Assembly: GCF_037975245.1 (NCBI RefSeq)
Contig: NC_092572.1
Span: 2,331,501-2,395,500 of the forward strand
Direction of reading: 5' to 3'
Length of the DNA stretch: 64,000 bases
From: Apostichopus japonicus
Taxonomy: Eukaryota > Echinodermata > Holothuroidea > Aspidochirotida > Stichopodidae
In this document: in pieces, positions 52,301 to 64,000 of the stretch
Layout: the number at the start of each line of letters is the position of its first letter
How positions within the stretch are numbered: position 1 is the stretch's first letter
Program-made: the position numbers and the translations under genes
Notes under the pieces: generated by a model
What the model saw: only the letters and a program-made list of their open reading frames with translations
Told to the model about the DNA's origin: nothing
Database searches by the model: none

Positions 52301-54684
52301 TTACCATACAAGATGGCGAACGGCGTCCAGAACACAGGCGTTGGTTTGCTTTCAAGAAAGATGCGTCATCCAAGTTCCAATTACATATAATATACAGGTT
52401 TACCAAAGTTGCAGTATAATTTTAAAAGTTCCTACTGCTTCCCCTATGACAGACGCCATGTGCTCTTATCTATAGCTTTGGAAGGTAGTCAAACTAATAG
52501 TAACATATAATATAATATTATATATATAATATTTCGCACTAGGCGTTATACCCTGCCCGTACCTAATAACACCTTCTACGTACAATTTTGATACCAGTTC
52601 TGGATCTCAAACCCGAATGCTATTGCACAATTCACTTATATACCTAGCACCACAGGTGTATAAACAATACCCTACCAAGTTGGACTTTATTTTACTTGTA
52701 TAACTCACTAGCTGACTCATCCTAACTTGTGACGTTTAGAAGTTCTGGGCATCTTACTTCATTGGCAATGTGCTAATAGGGACTATACCTGTAAAATTTA
52801 CTAACCCAAATGACCTACTAACCATTGGATAGATATATGCTCATTTAGCCTATGAACTAACGAAATATAAGGAAAACAAAATGGACCATTAAGGTTGTGG
52901 CTATTTCTAAATATTAAATGTTTCCTGTAACAACCACATCTGATTGAAGGTCAGACATAATCAAACTGATCATTAGATGTAATAATCTCGACCAGTGCAA
53001 GACATGCATTTATGTCTTTGAGTGGCTTCTAGTCATACAAAGTCTGAAAGCCCTGGTGTCTCTATCATAGAGTTTAATCAAGTTTTTTCATTTATGAAAG
53101 GTATGTACTTAACCTTTACTAGGGAAAAATGGATCACAGCTGGATGATTCATGGATAAGCAGACCTCTGATTTAAGTAAATGGATCAAGCCCCTCTCCAC
53201 ATGATTGTCTTCAAATTTGCGGCTGTAAAGTTTAAGCAGTATGCCAGGTTGCAACAGCCATGGTACACGGACGTAACCTAACTGAACTGATTGCTCATGC
53301 ACTCATCAGTGCACATTTTTTCAGTCTCAGGTCGTAGGTTACTTCCTCTCCAGTATAATCACTGGACTACTACTCTTCATTTGATTGCTCTTGCAACATC
53401 AGCAATCAATTCTCCGGCTTTAGGTCATAGGTCATTTCCACTGCTTTGAATAAGTACTTTTCCTCCACCTTTGAAACATTACCAACTCTCACCATCTTTA
53501 AAACCTGTTGAAAGATTGAGAATGGGAATCAATGTAAAAAACCTTTCACAAAACTTTGAAAAGCTGTTCAAGTTTAACTCAGATATTCAAAACATGTATT
53601 TCAAATCATTTGAATTTGAATTTGACCACCACTGAAACATCTCAATGCCTATTTACAAACATGGTGCCACTATCTGGAATAACTAAGATAATCTCATATA
53701 AAAAAGTAAGGTCAAATAAAGCGTAATCTTTTTTTGTGGCCCTGCTTCCCTTTTGCTTTGCAATTGGTCGGAAAATACTGTTTCAAAAGTGATTTGTACA
53801 TTATCTGAGCGTATCACCTGATAAATAGACGTAAAGACTACGTATAGATAAATACGAATAGACTAATTAACAAGGCAAAGTTCAAAATGCTAGAAACATA
53901 GAATATTTGGACTGCCATGAACACTATGAGAAAATAGAAGGTACTACTGTACTTTCCTTCTTTAAACAAAAAGGTTTGGATCAGCATGTTAGTCTTTAAC
54001 TATACCTAATACTTCACTGTCGTTCAAATGCAAAGTGAAATCGAATTTACTGAACAGCTGTTATCACTAGACTAGTTTCTTTGTTTGTTTCATCCCTTTG
54101 TCTGTTTATGACTTCCTTTTGGTTTTATTCATTCTTCTTTCTTACTAACTATTCATAAGCTTTATTAAGTGTGACGGCTCATTGAAGAAGTCTTGCTTGT
54201 TGGAGCGTTGTTTGAACCCTTTACATACAGTAATTTACCTACAAATGCTTTTTGCAGTAGATGAGCAGTTTGCTAACATTTTTGGTTTTGATGATTAATC
54301 GTGACCTTTGTAGCCATGCAGGCTGATGTGCTCTTGTGCTGATTGGGTGAGTGTGTGTATAACGCCTTGCTTGTAGATAAGCAAGCTTAAAGGTAAACCA
54401 ATATCATAACTGGTGTGTAGAGGTACCACATTGTGTAGAAGAAGCCAATCGTTTATATAGGTCATTGGAGATCACCAGAGGTTAGACTGTGAAAGCCTTG
54501 TCAACACGATATCTCAAGAAGAACTACAAGGTACCAGAGTTACAGATCTGATGTACTTTTACGATTTTCATTCTCAGTAATTCTCCACTTGCTTGACAAG
54601 ACACAGATATCTTGAATAAAGAATATGTACATTCCTTAACAGTTCTACATCTGAAATAAAGAATATTTCTAACTACTTCACTTA
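49386..54684. other. Long stretch without a confident coding exon
   Basis: Short ORFs only. Minor items: (AAATAAGAT)n-like run near 51238-51268; AAGATGGCGAACGGCGTC near 52310; a possible 3'-UTR exon of the minus-strand Ig gene starting at 53504 after acceptor TCTTTCAACAG. The part below about 54.7 kb may hold that gene's 3' UTR. Confidence 0.35.
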
Positions 54685-57600
54685 CTATGCTTTCAAGTCA
54701 TCATATATTTTCTGCAGCAAACAGGCCAAAACAACTGTAATAATCAGAAGCACAACAAGCAGTGTGCAAACTACAATGGACGCAGCAGGTGGCAGACCTG
54801 TTTGACTATCTGTACAAAAACAATTAACAATTGAATGGTTAAGTAGCAGCAGTTCACAATATTATATCAGGAGTGTTGCAGGCGCTGTGTAGAGAATTGG
54901 CCTTTCATGTGAGTATACTGCAGATCTTAAGTCTAGAATTTATTATCACAGCAAGTACAGTAGTCCTGGATACAAAGGTTCACTTGTTAAAGGTAACAAT
55001 TGTTACATCATGGAAGCTACAAAATGTGAAATATGCAAGCTGGGTACAATATTATTGTGCATCAAGGAGAATTTGTTTATCTTAAGTTGAATCCAATATA
55101 TAGCACATTCAATCGACTTAAGATGAGCAGCTCTACAGAATGCAAAGATGGATTGAGACCTTGGCCTACAGAGATATTCTGGTGACATACAATACTTAAT
55201 GAGAAAGATATTCCACATGGTAGTTGAAAACTAAATCTCAATATATTGTTACTAACTTAATTCATGGTTAATTAAATGTAACATTAACCCTACACCTGGC
55301 TTAAACTGTTCCTCCAAAGCTTCACCTGGCCTATCCATAAACTGTGGTACCGTTGGCCTATCCATAAACTGTGGTACGTTTGGAATATACATAAACTGTG
55401 GTACCTTTGGAATATTCATCAACTGTGGTTCTTTGGAATATTGCTTAGCTGTCCATTGTTCTCTGTGTTTCAAATTTTATCAAAATGCAAAGCTTTTACA
55501 TAGAAATAGTTTACAGTATTTATGTTGGATCATCATGATTACATCATTAATTCTCAAAGGATGACTTTTCCTCTTGTCTTACTGAAACTTTGTTGATATT
55601 GCATTCGACATTGTCAGAATATTTCGCATAGGTCTGTTTCAACATTTCAAGTTTCTTTGCAATCTAGCTCCTTTTAATATGCTAATAAAAACTACCTATC
55701 TAACAGAATGAACAAGTGTGAAAGGGAAGAAATATCAAGAAAGCAGCAGAAGCAAAACTTACCATGTTTTGTAACATTCATCTGTAAGTTGATCATCTCT
55801 CCTTCAGAATCAGTACATGAACAGGTAACATACTTGTATTCTTGATATACTAGCACACCAGACAGTGGTGTACAGGATACACTAAGGACACCATCTTCCA
55901 CATCCTTGCAGCATGGTGTGCTGTATGCATGAATTACACCTTTAGGTTCTTCGATGGCAATTGATGAGTATGTCTGACCCTCAAAGAATGGTCTGTTGTT
56001 TATTCCTACAACAATAAGAAAGGACAACATTTTGAATACTTTGCTACAAAGCACACCTGTATCAGTTACAATGCATCAGGAAAATTTCTCTTCAGTTTCA
56101 ACAGTGCTCAGTACTCCATTTTGGCCAGTGGTAGGTTGAGAGAGATGCTTGTTTGCCATGTTCTTAGAGACCTTGTCAACATCAGGAAAAAACATTACTA
56201 TCAAACAAAGTTAAATGATCAACTGAACTCAAATGATCAATGAATCTCTCAGCATGACAATTATGTCCTGCCCCATACCGCCCCCACCCCAACAACACCA
56301 CTTCCCTGAAAGACTTGTTTTGTGTGCCTCTTTTATAGTCTGATTGAATTGCCGATGGTGTATTGTAAAGCAAGAGAAGGGGTTGGTTGTCCACCCTAGA
56401 GAGGAAGTACTGATCTTGACACTCCATTTAAATACTTCCAGTAACTATCTGTATTTTCTTATCCTTATCCTTATCCTTATTGTTTCTTGTCCTTGTCTTA
56501 ATTTGTTTTGTTTTTAATTCAACCTTTTCCACTGGTCACAACCACGTCTTTTCCCAAATCTTATTTGCATGTGTAGAATATTCTGAGTTTAATTTTGAGT
56601 GAATTTATTTCTTTGAGGCCTATTTTCATTAGGAGTACTGGTAATAATATCTTTACATGAACAGCTTAAAATAGCTGCTAACAAAATGGCAAATGAGAAA
56701 GAAATTCAACTTGCTATCATTTCAATCATGTCTACAATTTCTTTGTTCGAGTTTTTAGTAAACAGATGGCGGTGTATATTTTCTATATATAGAAAGTGAG
56801 AAAATTGAAAAGCCAGAAAGTCAGTTGGCTTAGTTTTGCTTTGCCAAATGTTCAACGAGAAAATAAACAGTTAACACCTCAAACAAGATTCTTATGTGTT
56901 GTCCATTACTGACTTCAAGTGATCAAGCCAGATTGTTGGACAATTGTAGATGTACTGTACCTACCGAGTTAGATGTTCATCATCCAGGCTTTACTTGTTT
57001 CTATCATATCTACAAAGGTTTTAAGAATTCAGAATCAGTTCATGTACAGGTACTTATATTGTACAGGGACCTATGTAAAGTGACCTATATTAACCTAGAA
57101 TAAATTTCTAAAAGATATACCCTATTCAGTTATGAGGTGCATGCTTGCAAATGTTTACACACTATAACCTCTTTTGATCTTTAACTTTCAGTTGAGAATA
57201 GGGTTCTTGTAATCACCAACTTGGATCTATATTACAAGTATGAAGTTAATTTTTTTTATAGTTCTTGCATTAACAAAGTTTTCACACAATTATCTCTGTT
57301 GACCTCAAAACACATTTAACCATCACAAGAAATGGTTCTTGTACTCAATATATTGGATCAACATACCAAGTACAGAGTTAATCCACCATAAATTTTTTGA
57401 ATTATTGTGTTTACAAGCAGGTGTCACATACACACACAAACACGTACCCACACCATCTCATAGAATCCTATCACCTCCGACGATTGAATAATGAAGAAAC
57501 ATCAAGATAGCAACAGAAACAAAACTCACCATGTTTTGTTACATTCATCTGAAAGTTGCTCATCTCTCCTTCAGAATCAGTACATGAACAGGTAACATAC

Positions 57601-58828
57601 TTGTATTCTTGATATACTAACACACCAGACAGTGGCGTACAGGATACACTGAGGACACCATCTTCCACATCCTTGCAGCTTGGTGTGATGTATGCATAAA
57701 TTACACCTGTAGGTTCTTCAAAGGCAATTGATGAGTATGTCTGACCCTCAAAGAATGGTCTGTTGTTTATTCCTACAACAATAAGAAAGGACAACATTTT
57801 GAATACTTTGCTACAAAGCACTCCTGTATCAGTTACGATGAATCAGGAAAATTTCTCTTCAGTTTTTAACAGTGCTCAGTACTCTATTTTGGCCAGTGGT
57901 AGATTGAGAGAGATGCTTGTGTGCCACCTTCTTGTCAACATCAGGAAAAAAACTACCATCAAACAAAGTTAAATGATCAACTGAACTACAGTACCCTTGA
58001 ATGTCAAATGATCAATGAATCTCCTAGCGTGACAATCCCTCCCCCCCCCCCCACCACTTTGCTGAAATGGCCTGTTTGAACTGCTTATGGTTCATATTGC
58101 AAGAATTCAGACCTAAATCAACTTAAAGTGAACTTAAAAGGAGATAAATCTTTTAAGTTATAGAGTCCATGCTAACAAATATTCTAACAACTGGTCGTCT
58201 GCCGGACAATCTCCACAGCTGATGTTGGTTGTTTTGGGTGACAGGACCACCACTAAAATTTCGCCCGACAAATCATCCCCATTGCTGACCAACTATATAC
58301 ATAACAGGTGCTGTTGTTAAGAGTAAATCAACAAAGAGACAGTCCCAGCAACACTGGTCAACATAAACTGAGGTGTGAGCTGATAAAAAAGGGTGTTCAT
58401 GTCACTAATTCACCAGCCTTGAGAAAACACCAACTGAATGACTTACCTGATGAAACTGTTAGCAGATGGTCTGAGTAATATTTATATCCAGTTTCGTCAC
58501 CTAGCTGGCAGCGGTAGGTATTGCCACCATCCTCCATGGTAAGGTTCCTCAATGCAATGCTTCCATTAGGATAAAGAGTACAGTCATTGAGCTCTATATT
58601 GCAAAGTATGGTTCCATCAACATTAAATGCCAACTGAGCATCTTGGCCATTTGTTAATACATCCCATTTCAAGTTTCTTCCCCCTTCTGTGGTTTTGACT
58701 CCACAATCCAACGTCACACTCCCTCCTTCCTTTACAGATACTATTTGGACCCCATATGCAGTAATCACATTGCCTGATGATGTACAAAACAAAAACAAAA
58801 GTAGAAAAGATGCACAGATCCAGATCAT
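54685..58828 (-). CDS. Transmembrane Ig-superfamily protein, four exons
   Basis: Exons 58828-58447, 57772-57530, 56005-55763 and 54809-54685 join in phase 1 throughout, giving 330 aa. Exon 1 encodes a hydrophobic leader (MIWICASFLLLFLFCTSS) and a V-set Ig domain (C42, W55, C107 in a GGNTYRC motif). Exons 2 and 3 each encode an 81-residue Ig-like domain with VLSVSC and YVTCSC, nearly identical to each other. The last exon encodes a membrane span (about 299-321) and a nine-residue tail QKIYDDLKA, then TAG. With so short a tail it is likely an adhesion or ligand-type protein or needs a partner to signal; the tail has no ITAM/ITIM. The TAG overlaps a GTAAGT donor, and either reading ends the protein there. 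The leader could instead be an intron pyrimidine tract (acceptor CATCATCAG at 58774), with upstream exons 59172-59035 and one ending at about 59626. Confidence 0.72.
55763..58050. repeat. Tandem duplication (about 1.77-kb offset) of an Ig exon
   Basis: Exons 57530-57772 and 55763-56005 are the same length and differ at few positions; the flanking intron upstream also matches (AAAGGACAACATTTTGAATA, GAAAATTTCTCTTCAGTTT, GGTTGAGAGAGATGCTTG-like words) for some 280 bases. The similarity on the intron shows duplication rather than selection alone. Confidence 0.9.
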
Positions 58829-59034
58829 AAAATTGTGATGATTAAGTGATTTCTTTCATACTTATCAAAGGAGAGATCTTTTGAAACATATTTTCAAATT
58901 TAAATTCAGATTAAATGTTTAAAGCACCTTTAATACTGTTTCTTGAAAGCTCTTCTTTTGTTTCCAGTGAAAGTGCACGAGTTGAACCTTGAACTATATA
59001 ATCACAACGAATGTCTGCAATGCATTTCTTTCAC

Positions 59035-59172
59035 CTGATATGTTAATAGCATCCTTGTAAGCGCCTAAACACGATGCAAGAAATTTCTCACCATCGTTTT
59101 TTATTTTATATTCATTAATCTGCAAGGGGCATGGATTTTGCAAATTAGGAACTATATGACAGTGCTCACCCT
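59035..59172 (-). other. Possible upstream exon of the transmembrane Ig gene
   Basis: Begins after acceptor GTTTCAACAG and ends at donor ATCAG|GTGAAAG, phase 1-1, 46 codons with three cysteines (EGEHCHIVPN...NPCPLQ...LASCLGAYKD). A preceding exon ending LLCLAIG|GTGAGT near 59626 has the matching phase. They would feed into the V-set exon if it begins at 58773. No known domain recognised. Confidence 0.35.
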
Positions 59173-60081
59173 CTGTTGAAACACTGGACAGCATTTTACC
59201 AGTAAAGGGTAGATTATGGGTCTAAATTGAGTGTATTGACTAATTTCTATTACAATGTTTCTCTGAATGCAGAGGAAACTAATGTAGAGGGACAAAACTC
59301 CCAATTCAACTTAAGCAATCTGTGAAATTCTTATATTGGATATTACAAGACTATTCTATTATTAAAACCAATGGGAAGAATGCACAAGTACTTAGTTACA
59401 GATGGGATACTTGCACAAGAGGGACTCAGTACTTAGATATAGGTGGACCTAGAAAGAATGTGAGTCTGTGAGACCAACATACATGTTATGTTTTGAAGTA
59501 GACTCACATACATGTATTAAACCTGTTCTACTAGAATTTAATGGTTTGAATATTATATAGGTTGGAAAAGCAATATGAAACGGGAAGTGTTCTTTTTAGT
59601 AAAACAAATAGTGAAACAACACTCACCGATAGCCAAACAGAGTAGTGTGTATCCTGTACCAATTTGTGATTGCAACCTCCTCCACCTACGAGTTATGAGG
59701 AAATGCAAGCAAGGGTAAGAACCATACATAGAAACAGAAACAGGAAAGATATATGCAAATGTTTGAACCTCATCCAAGCTTTCCTTTCGAGTTACCATGT
59801 TAAGTGTGGTTTCATCATATGGATTAATCTGTTGACCTCACATAACTTTACTTCACATGAGAAACTATTAGTTAGTTAGTGAGTTAAACTCCCTTTTACT
59901 TACCAAGGTGAAACCAAATATAGTATCGTTGCATATCTAATGCATACATCTTCCTGTTCACTAGGAACTTCTCAACCCAAGTCTATTGAATCAAAGCTGG
60001 ATTGCCTCATAAAGTGGGTGAAAATCCAAACCTAAATGAGCAATTGCTGTGGTCATCAGATTTGCATTCAGCCAATAACAC
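59173..60081. other. Intergenic or 5' region of the Ig gene
   Basis: Apart from the possible leader exon ending near 59626, nothing recognised. Confidence 0.35.
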
Positions 60082-60330
60082 CAATATATAGTTTACAATT
60101 ATGGGCTGGCATGACCCCAAAACGTGGCTGAGGTCATGAGCTAAGCCTTCAGCCACTCAAATCAATAGTTTACAATTATGGGCTGGCACGACCCTGAAAC
60201 GTGGCTGAGGTCATGAGCTAAGCCTTCAGCCACTCAAATCAATATAGCTCACAATTATGGGCTGGCATGACCCCCAAACGTGGCTGAGGTCATCAGCTAA
60301 GTCTTCAGCCACTCAAATCAATATAGTTTG
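60082..60330. repeat. Minisatellite, about 78-bp unit, three copies
   Basis: ATGGGCTGGCATGACCC begins at 60101, 60178 and 60257. Each unit continues with AACGTGGCTGAGGTCAT and TTCAGCCACTCAAATCAAT. High identity between copies. Confidence 0.92.
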
Positions 60331-61092
60331 TCTGACTGTGAATTGCAGTACATGCATACCTTAAAGCAGGCAACTGCCTAAGTTCCGCATTGAAACCACC
60401 TAATGCCCTCCCGTGATAACCACACAGCTATTTTCTACTTTCAACTTTGACCCTTAATGATGTCATTTAACTTAAAGGGGAAGCTCACGATAAAAACCAG
60501 ACAATTGTTTAGGGCGATTCCATGGTAACTTGCATTACACTTTTTGCTGTTTTTTTTATAATCCAAGTGCTGTGGCTTGAATATGGGTTAGTGTAACTCC
60601 TCAATTTTCTGTGGTGTTATATCCAACATTCATAGCTACAATATGAAATTATCAAGAATTATATTTATGTTCGCCTTAATGTATGGTGCGCTTCCAAATA
60701 TCGGTAACTCGCATTACGGGAAAAGGACACCTGAAAAATTGACACCGGTACAAAATGGCACCGTGCTCTAACAAAGAATGATTTCTTCAATTGCATACAT
60801 GTACAAGATATCTACCCTACTGATGTTTATATATCAGCAGTAGAAAATATGAAACAACTTCAGATGTGGTATGGAGGGGGAAAAAGTCAGTCATCCATTT
60901 TGCTCTTTATTCATCAAATTCTTTGAAAGAGATATGCTCCAAAGCCATTTTTGAAACACTTGGAAACTCTTAGAAACTGTAAAACTCTTTCCAAAACTTT
61001 TAACAACATTTTAACAACAATTTGCAAAACATCTTGACAATTATATCAATAATAATAATCGAAGCTGATTGAACCAAAAAATCAACTAAAGA
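60331..61092. other. Intergenic, nothing recognised
   Basis: Contains one GGTAACTCGCATTACGG word near 60702 related to the small array at 62456. No gene seen. Confidence 0.35.
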
Positions 61093-61236
61093 ATTGTTGA
61101 CTAACAAGATTGCATTGTACACTATTGAATTATCAATCCATATTTCCAATCAAGCTAATCCAAAATTGTTGACTAACAAGATTGCAATGTACACTCTTGA
61201 ATTATCAATCCAAATTTCCAATCAAGCTAATCCAAG
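61093..61236. repeat. Direct repeat, 72-bp period, two copies
   Basis: ATTGTTGACTAACAAGATTG starts at 61093 and 61165; both copies run through TTCCAATCAAGCTAATCCAA with few differences. An open frame crosses it, but the repeat itself explains the frame. Confidence 0.9.
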
Positions 61237-62455
61237 CAAACTGGTAGCGCTCCTCTTCCATTTTAATGTCTCAAAACATCTACTGAAAGTTAAACAGGTT
61301 CACAGCTTATAGTGAATTACAAGAAAAGTTTCTTTGGCATGTTAAATAGTGATTGGTCCTTTGAAAATTTGTATTTAGGGTTCTTAGGAAAAGCATGAAA
61401 CTAATAAAACAATCCTTGTTCCTAATTATATCAGTATAATAACATCATCGACAATAACACAATAGATGTTTCATTATGCGGTATGAGGGCATGGTGGTAG
61501 GCCATTCTAGATAACCTTGAATGGATGGTGTTTTGTATCAAATTAGAATTTTGATGCAAACTTGAATTGGCCACGACTATTAGCAATCAAAGGCGTTCCC
61601 AACTTCTTTATCATCTGGCTTCGTCGATAGAAAGTTGCTATCCCTGGGGTTCGGCCATTTCCAGTTATCGATCCTTCCCGTGAAATGTCCGGTGGCCTGC
61701 CTTATTTTGTGTAATTTTGGGATTTGAAATGCTTTGGAGTAAAGGTTGATTTTCACGTTGTACAGGTAGTGATAAGACACTCATATTGGGGAGAGGGGTT
61801 TGCACATCATGATATTTGGGGAACACACATTTGAATTGGTAAACCACACCAATCTATTCCAACTGACCAAGCCTCCACAATCCTGCCCCCTCCCCCCCCC
61901 CTAGAGGCCCCAATCCTCCCCTATGCAAACTACCCGTCCGCCCCATCGCCTCTACCCACTACAGTAATTCTGAAGTGCCCACACCCTTGGCAGCATCAGT
62001 TTTCATATCAAGACTAATTTCCATCAAGATGTTGGGAACATTATAATGGTCATGTTTTACAATATTTGCCCATCCTTGAACATACCAGATTACTATGTGA
62101 TAGGCTACAGACTAATATAGCCTAAGCTCTCACAATTTGTCCTAAATATTGTATTAAGCAATTAATATCCCATGAAAATGCTAATGTTAAAATGGAGAAA
62201 GAATATGCTAACTTTACTCATTTGATGATGTCACAGTTCAATGCAACTTGGAAGGTCCATGATTCCACAAAGGTCAGGTGATAAAATCATTAATGTCTGT
62301 TGAAACTGTCCTAAGGGTCACATGTGATGTAATGGAGGTTGCAGTGCATTCTGGGTACAGGAAGTGTACCTACTGTGCACACCTTACATAAGTATATAGT
62401 GCACTGTATTGTTTTGTTGATCAGTAGTACTGCAAGTTAGATTGGAAGAATATAT
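61237..62455. other. Intergenic, nothing recognised
   Basis: No gene or defined repeat; a C run lies near 61890. Confidence 0.35.
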
Positions 62456-62506
62456 GGTAACTCCCATTACAGCGGTAACTCGCAGTACTGGTAACTCGCA
62501 TTACAG
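62456..62506. repeat. GGTAACTCGCATTACAG short tandem array
   Basis: Three copies of an approximately 17-bp word (variants CTCCCATTACAG, CTCGCAGTACT, CTCGCATTACAG); further single copies near 60702 and 62655. Confidence 0.75.
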
Positions 62507-62997
62507 TTTTCAATGGCTCTTTATATCTATATACTAGGTACATTTCTAATTCTTTCAACTATTGTTATACTCTTTACTTTGACTAGAAGCATAATATGGG
62601 ATGGCAGGAAATGATCTGCTCCGGTGAAAAAAAAAGTTAAAAACTTGGTCTCTCGGTAACTCGCATTAGGCTCTCAAATCAGCTCTGTGTCGTTACAGCC
62701 ATATATGCCTACAAACCAAAAATGTTTGGGGAAATTGTGATCAATATTTTAATATATCACTAATGGCACTACCAATACAGTACATATATAACAAATTTAT
62801 TTAGGGTGCTTTCAAATACGGAAATCTGAGACTTTGAAATATCCATACTATTTCCTCAAATATTCCCTCAAAAATCAACATTAGTAAGGTATTCACATTT
62901 TTTGATAGGAGAACATGGTAAAGTTGGAAAAAAAAGTACATAACCCAGACCCTAAATAAATCTAATTTTCTTTTGGATGGAAGGGAATTTCTATGGC
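62507..62997. other. Intergenic, nothing recognised
   Basis: No gene or clear element. Confidence 0.35.
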
Positions 62998-63228
62998 CGT
63001 GGCTATTCTTACGACCAGGAGTAACAATTATTTATAAACTATTCTTACGACATCGGCGAATGCATGCGCAGTAAAGTAAATAAAGCAAATGCGCATGCAG
63101 TAGGGGTAACCCTAACCCTGACCGGAAATTATTGTTACTCCTGGTCGTAAAAATAGCCACGTTAAAGCAACTGCGCATGAGTAACCGGAAATTACTGTTA
63201 CTCCTAGTCGTAAAAATAGCCACTTTGA
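62998..63228. repeat. Inverted-repeat (MITE-like) unit with a third arm copy
   Basis: GTGGCTATTCTTACGACCAG at about 62999 has its reverse complement (CTGGTCGTAAAAATAGCCAC) ending near 63160, about 30 bp of near-perfect arm including GAGTAACAAT. A third copy, direct to the second, ends near 63226. GCGCATGC words occur between. Confidence 0.8.
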
Positions 63229-64000
63229 ATTTCTCTCATACCGTTAATATACATGTATTAACATCATCACCTTTTCTGAGTTTACGTTGGATTAGGCCTC
63301 TATAATATAATGCCAGTGACATACAATTTTGAGCAAACTTGTGCTATACTTTGCTGACAAACAAAATAGTATTGTATCATTAGGCAGACCTAAGCTAGGG
63401 CTCCATAGGACAAACATCATACTATATCCTCCTGTATAGTAGAAAACAAATAGCTACAGCAGGTATAGGATAATAGGAAACAATTACAAGCAGTTACACC
63501 TGGTTACACCAAGTTCCAGTGCGGTTACTTAAATGGCTAGTACTACTACTACTACTACTACTGTAGTCGGCTAGCCTATGCCTACACTGTAGACTAGCGG
63601 TGTTCGTGTCTGGCCGGCAAACGTATGTTTAAAAATGTTTGAATGTTTCTTTGTTACATGTATTACGCTGGATCACTTCGGACTAATCATTTGTATTTTA
63701 TGTTCGTTATTTTGCTTACATGACGTTGAGGTACCTGATCGGGAAGACGATTTGTTCCCCCCCCCCCCCAAACATCCTACTAGATCTAGTGAGCCGCACA
63801 TTCAGCCGTACATTCGAATCGTAATATAACGTAATTAAACCAGATTGGAGTTAGCATGCACGTTCAGCACCGCTGCTGCTGAACGTGTCATCAGGGAATG
63901 CAGCTTTGAACTTCTCTCTACCTCAGGGTAGATAATGAATGACATGTAAATTGGTTGCGCCCACCCAAATAAACTTCTGAGAATCTTAATTGGTGTATCT
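63229..64000. other. Intergenic, with a (TAC)n run and a hairpin
   Basis: (TAC)n at about 63539-63563 and a perfect 10-bp-arm hairpin at 63860-63886 (ACGTTCAGCA / TGCTGAACGT). A C run occurs near 63757. No gene called. Confidence 0.5.

Noticed and set aside
52293-52475. Promoter suggested by AAGATGGCGAACGGCG
   Set aside because: One YY1-like word without an adjacent gene or other core elements.

Overview
The window looks like metazoan nuclear DNA: AT-rich, multi-exon genes with GT-AG introns, long intergenic stretches, many (TA)n microsatellites and a dense mix of old mobile elements (L1/Tx1-like LINE, Penelope-like elements, a DIRS-like element, hAT-like MITEs). An intron-free-coding TRIM gene, single-Ig receptors and this repeat mix suggest a marine invertebrate deuterostome, most plausibly an echinoderm such as a sea cucumber. 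The taxon is an inference from style, not from a marker gene.

Layout. 1-1360: decayed LINE reverse transcriptase (-). 2.7-3.1 and 6.2-7.0 kb: tandem repeats. 3.9-7.4 kb (-): a three-exon gene for a 62-residue secreted peptide with eight cysteines in a somatomedin-B-like pattern, with TATA box and poly(A) signal. 9.65-11.34 kb (+): a 561-aa RING/B-box/coiled-coil TRIM protein. 14.4-24.3 kb (+): twelve coding exons for a receptor of about 596 aa (signal peptide, one Ig domain, one membrane segment, tyrosine-kinase-like domain) whose beta3 Lys, HRD and DFG motifs are broken: a receptor pseudokinase. 25.5-34.7 kb: a repeat and transposon cluster (degenerate tandem repeats, two nested TIR elements, a 659-bp inverted-repeat element, a DIRS-like retroelement). 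39-41.2 kb (-): signal-peptide and Ig exons of a small Ig gene next to a segmental duplication that copied one exon end. 41.5-44.6 kb: two Penelope-like elements pointing at each other across (TA)n tracts. 45.7-49.4 kb: a hAT-like MITE and a second copy of the 27-kb TIR element. 54.7-58.8 kb (-): a four-exon transmembrane Ig gene with a recent 1.77-kb exon duplication. 60-63.2 kb: small tandem and inverted repeats.

Three of the four protein genes other than the TRIM encode cell-surface or secreted Ig/cysteine-rich proteins built from phase-1 exons, so the locus may be recognition- or adhesion-related, with TRIM as a possible innate-immune or ubiquitin-ligase neighbour. That functional link is inference from proximity. 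The most notable objects are the Ig receptor pseudokinase, the tandemly duplicated Ig exons, the small secreted peptide gene and the mosaic TIR elements that share internal modules.
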